A DNA stretch of 19,382 nucleotides from Scleroderma bovista. Lineage: Eukaryota > Basidiomycota > Agaricomycetes > Boletales > Sclerodermataceae. The position numbers and the translations under genes are program-made. Shown piece after piece: positions 18,815 through 19,382 of the stretch. Under the pieces are notes generated by a model. It worked only from the letters and a program-made list of their open reading frames with translations, ran no database searches and was not told the origin of the DNA. Positions within the stretch are counted from its first letter, which is position 1; each line of letters begins with the position of its first letter. The stretch is from contig JAYMGJ010000826.1 in NCBI GenBank assembly GCA_037178675.1, positions 1-19,382 of the forward strand, written 5' to 3'.

Positions 18815-18988
18815 TTTTGTTCAACAAAAAAGACAAATATCATACAGCATTATTTTTGTCATTTTTGTGTCAAGACATGATTTGAGATCATTTCTTATGT
18901 TAGAACTATAAAAAATTTAACCTTTTTCTTCTGCCTGTCCCTTGCAAAATAAATAAAGAAATGACAATGTAACTTTTCCCACAGCAAG
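18815..18988 (+). repeat. Left arm of a long AT-rich inverted repeat
   Basis: This 174-nt arm begins TTTTGTTCAACAAAA and ends CAGCAAG. It pairs with 19209-19382 with about nine mismatches and no gaps by hand alignment. It has very high A+T, unlike the gene region to the left. Confidence 0.9.
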
Positions 18989-19208
18989 CATTTTCCAATT
19001 TTCTGCAGTGCAAAATTGAATCAAAAGACACTCTATTCCACAAAAATACATGTTTAGGAGATATGCTATATGTTTTTGGTCATAACACTCTAGCCAGCCA
19101 ATCAGCATCCAGGAACAATGATGTTTCTTGAAGGAAAATTTATTGATTCTTTTAACATGTTTTCAAAAAGAATATGGTATCTTATTTTTAATAACACATA
19201 CTGAAATT
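18989..19208. other. Loop region of the inverted-repeat element
   Basis: About 220 nt of AT-rich DNA separate the two arms. No reading frame of note is present, so no transposase is encoded between the arms. Such a layout fits a non-autonomous foldback element or MITE. Confidence 0.6.
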
Positions 19209-19382
19209 CTTGCTATGAGAAAAGTTACATTGTCTTTTCTTTATTTGTTTTGCAAGGAACAGGCAGAAGAAAAAGGTTAAATATTTTATAGTCCCAACAT
19301 AAGAAATGATCTCAAATCATGTCTTGACACAAAAATGACAAAAATAATGCTGTATGATATTTGGCTTTTTTGTTGAACAAAA
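19209..19382 (-). repeat. Right arm of the AT-rich inverted repeat
   Basis: This is the reverse complement of 18815-18988 and reaches the last base of the window (ending TTTTGTTGAACAAAA). The element may therefore continue outside, and target-site duplications cannot be checked. Confidence 0.9.

Noticed and set aside
1..19382. tRNA genes, rRNA, CRISPR arrays
   Set aside because: I looked for T-arm GGTTCRA-type cores with matching acceptor stems and for regularly spaced direct repeats and found none; CRISPR would also not fit a eukaryotic genome.

Overview
The window looks like a gene-rich to transposon-rich stretch of a filamentous basidiomycete genome, most likely an Agaricomycete. Every well-supported gene is split by many short introns (46-71 nt, GT...AG). 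The families present are dynamin-like GTPases, HSP20, a HET-domain gene, and Copia and Gypsy retroelements, a mix common in mushroom-forming fungi. I would guess Boletales-like, but the sequence alone does not prove that.

Positions 1 to about 11.6 kb hold a tandemly duplicated module, all on the minus strand. The module is an HSP20 gene followed downstream by a dynamin-like GTPase gene. Unit C (right) is complete: an intact 156-residue HSP20 (10896-10322) with TATA box and heat shock element, then an intact 747-residue dynamin (9724-6957, 10 exons). Unit B (middle) has an intact 751-residue dynamin (5506-2785, 9 exons) but has lost its HSP20. Unit A (left) has an HSP20 reduced to a 5' fragment (about 2267-2045) with a decayed heat shock element, and a dynamin (1804 to beyond position 1) that is cut by the window edge. 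The three dynamins share splice positions, GTPase motifs and flanking DNA, so they are paralogues from segmental duplication. A plus-strand, promoter-like segment outside unit C is repeated outside unit B.

From 11.6 to 13.15 kb lies a decay zone. It holds a HET-domain gene (minus) whose core has been deleted with a frameshift, and a previously hidden plus-strand fragment of a fourth dynamin (about 13002-13142).

From 13.2 to about 17.2 kb lies nested mobile DNA. It starts with a Copia 3' LTR (13236-13523) next to a polypurine tract and an uninterrupted reverse transcriptase/RNase H reading frame (minus). That frame is cut at its 5' side by a putative Gypsy LTR (15728-16358) containing a 21-bp minisatellite. 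Next come a truncated Lys/Glu/Arg-rich coiled-coil ORF (plus) and, abutting it in antisense, a two-exon fragment of an unknown protein.

From 17.2 to 18.8 kb I recognise no gene; the stretch contains degenerate short repeats. The right edge (18815-19382) is a very AT-rich element with two 174-nt inverted arms, about 95% matched by hand alignment, unlike the rest of the window in composition.

The working genes are therefore two complete dynamins, one partial dynamin and one HSP20; the rest is repeats and relics. I found no tRNA, rRNA or CRISPR array.
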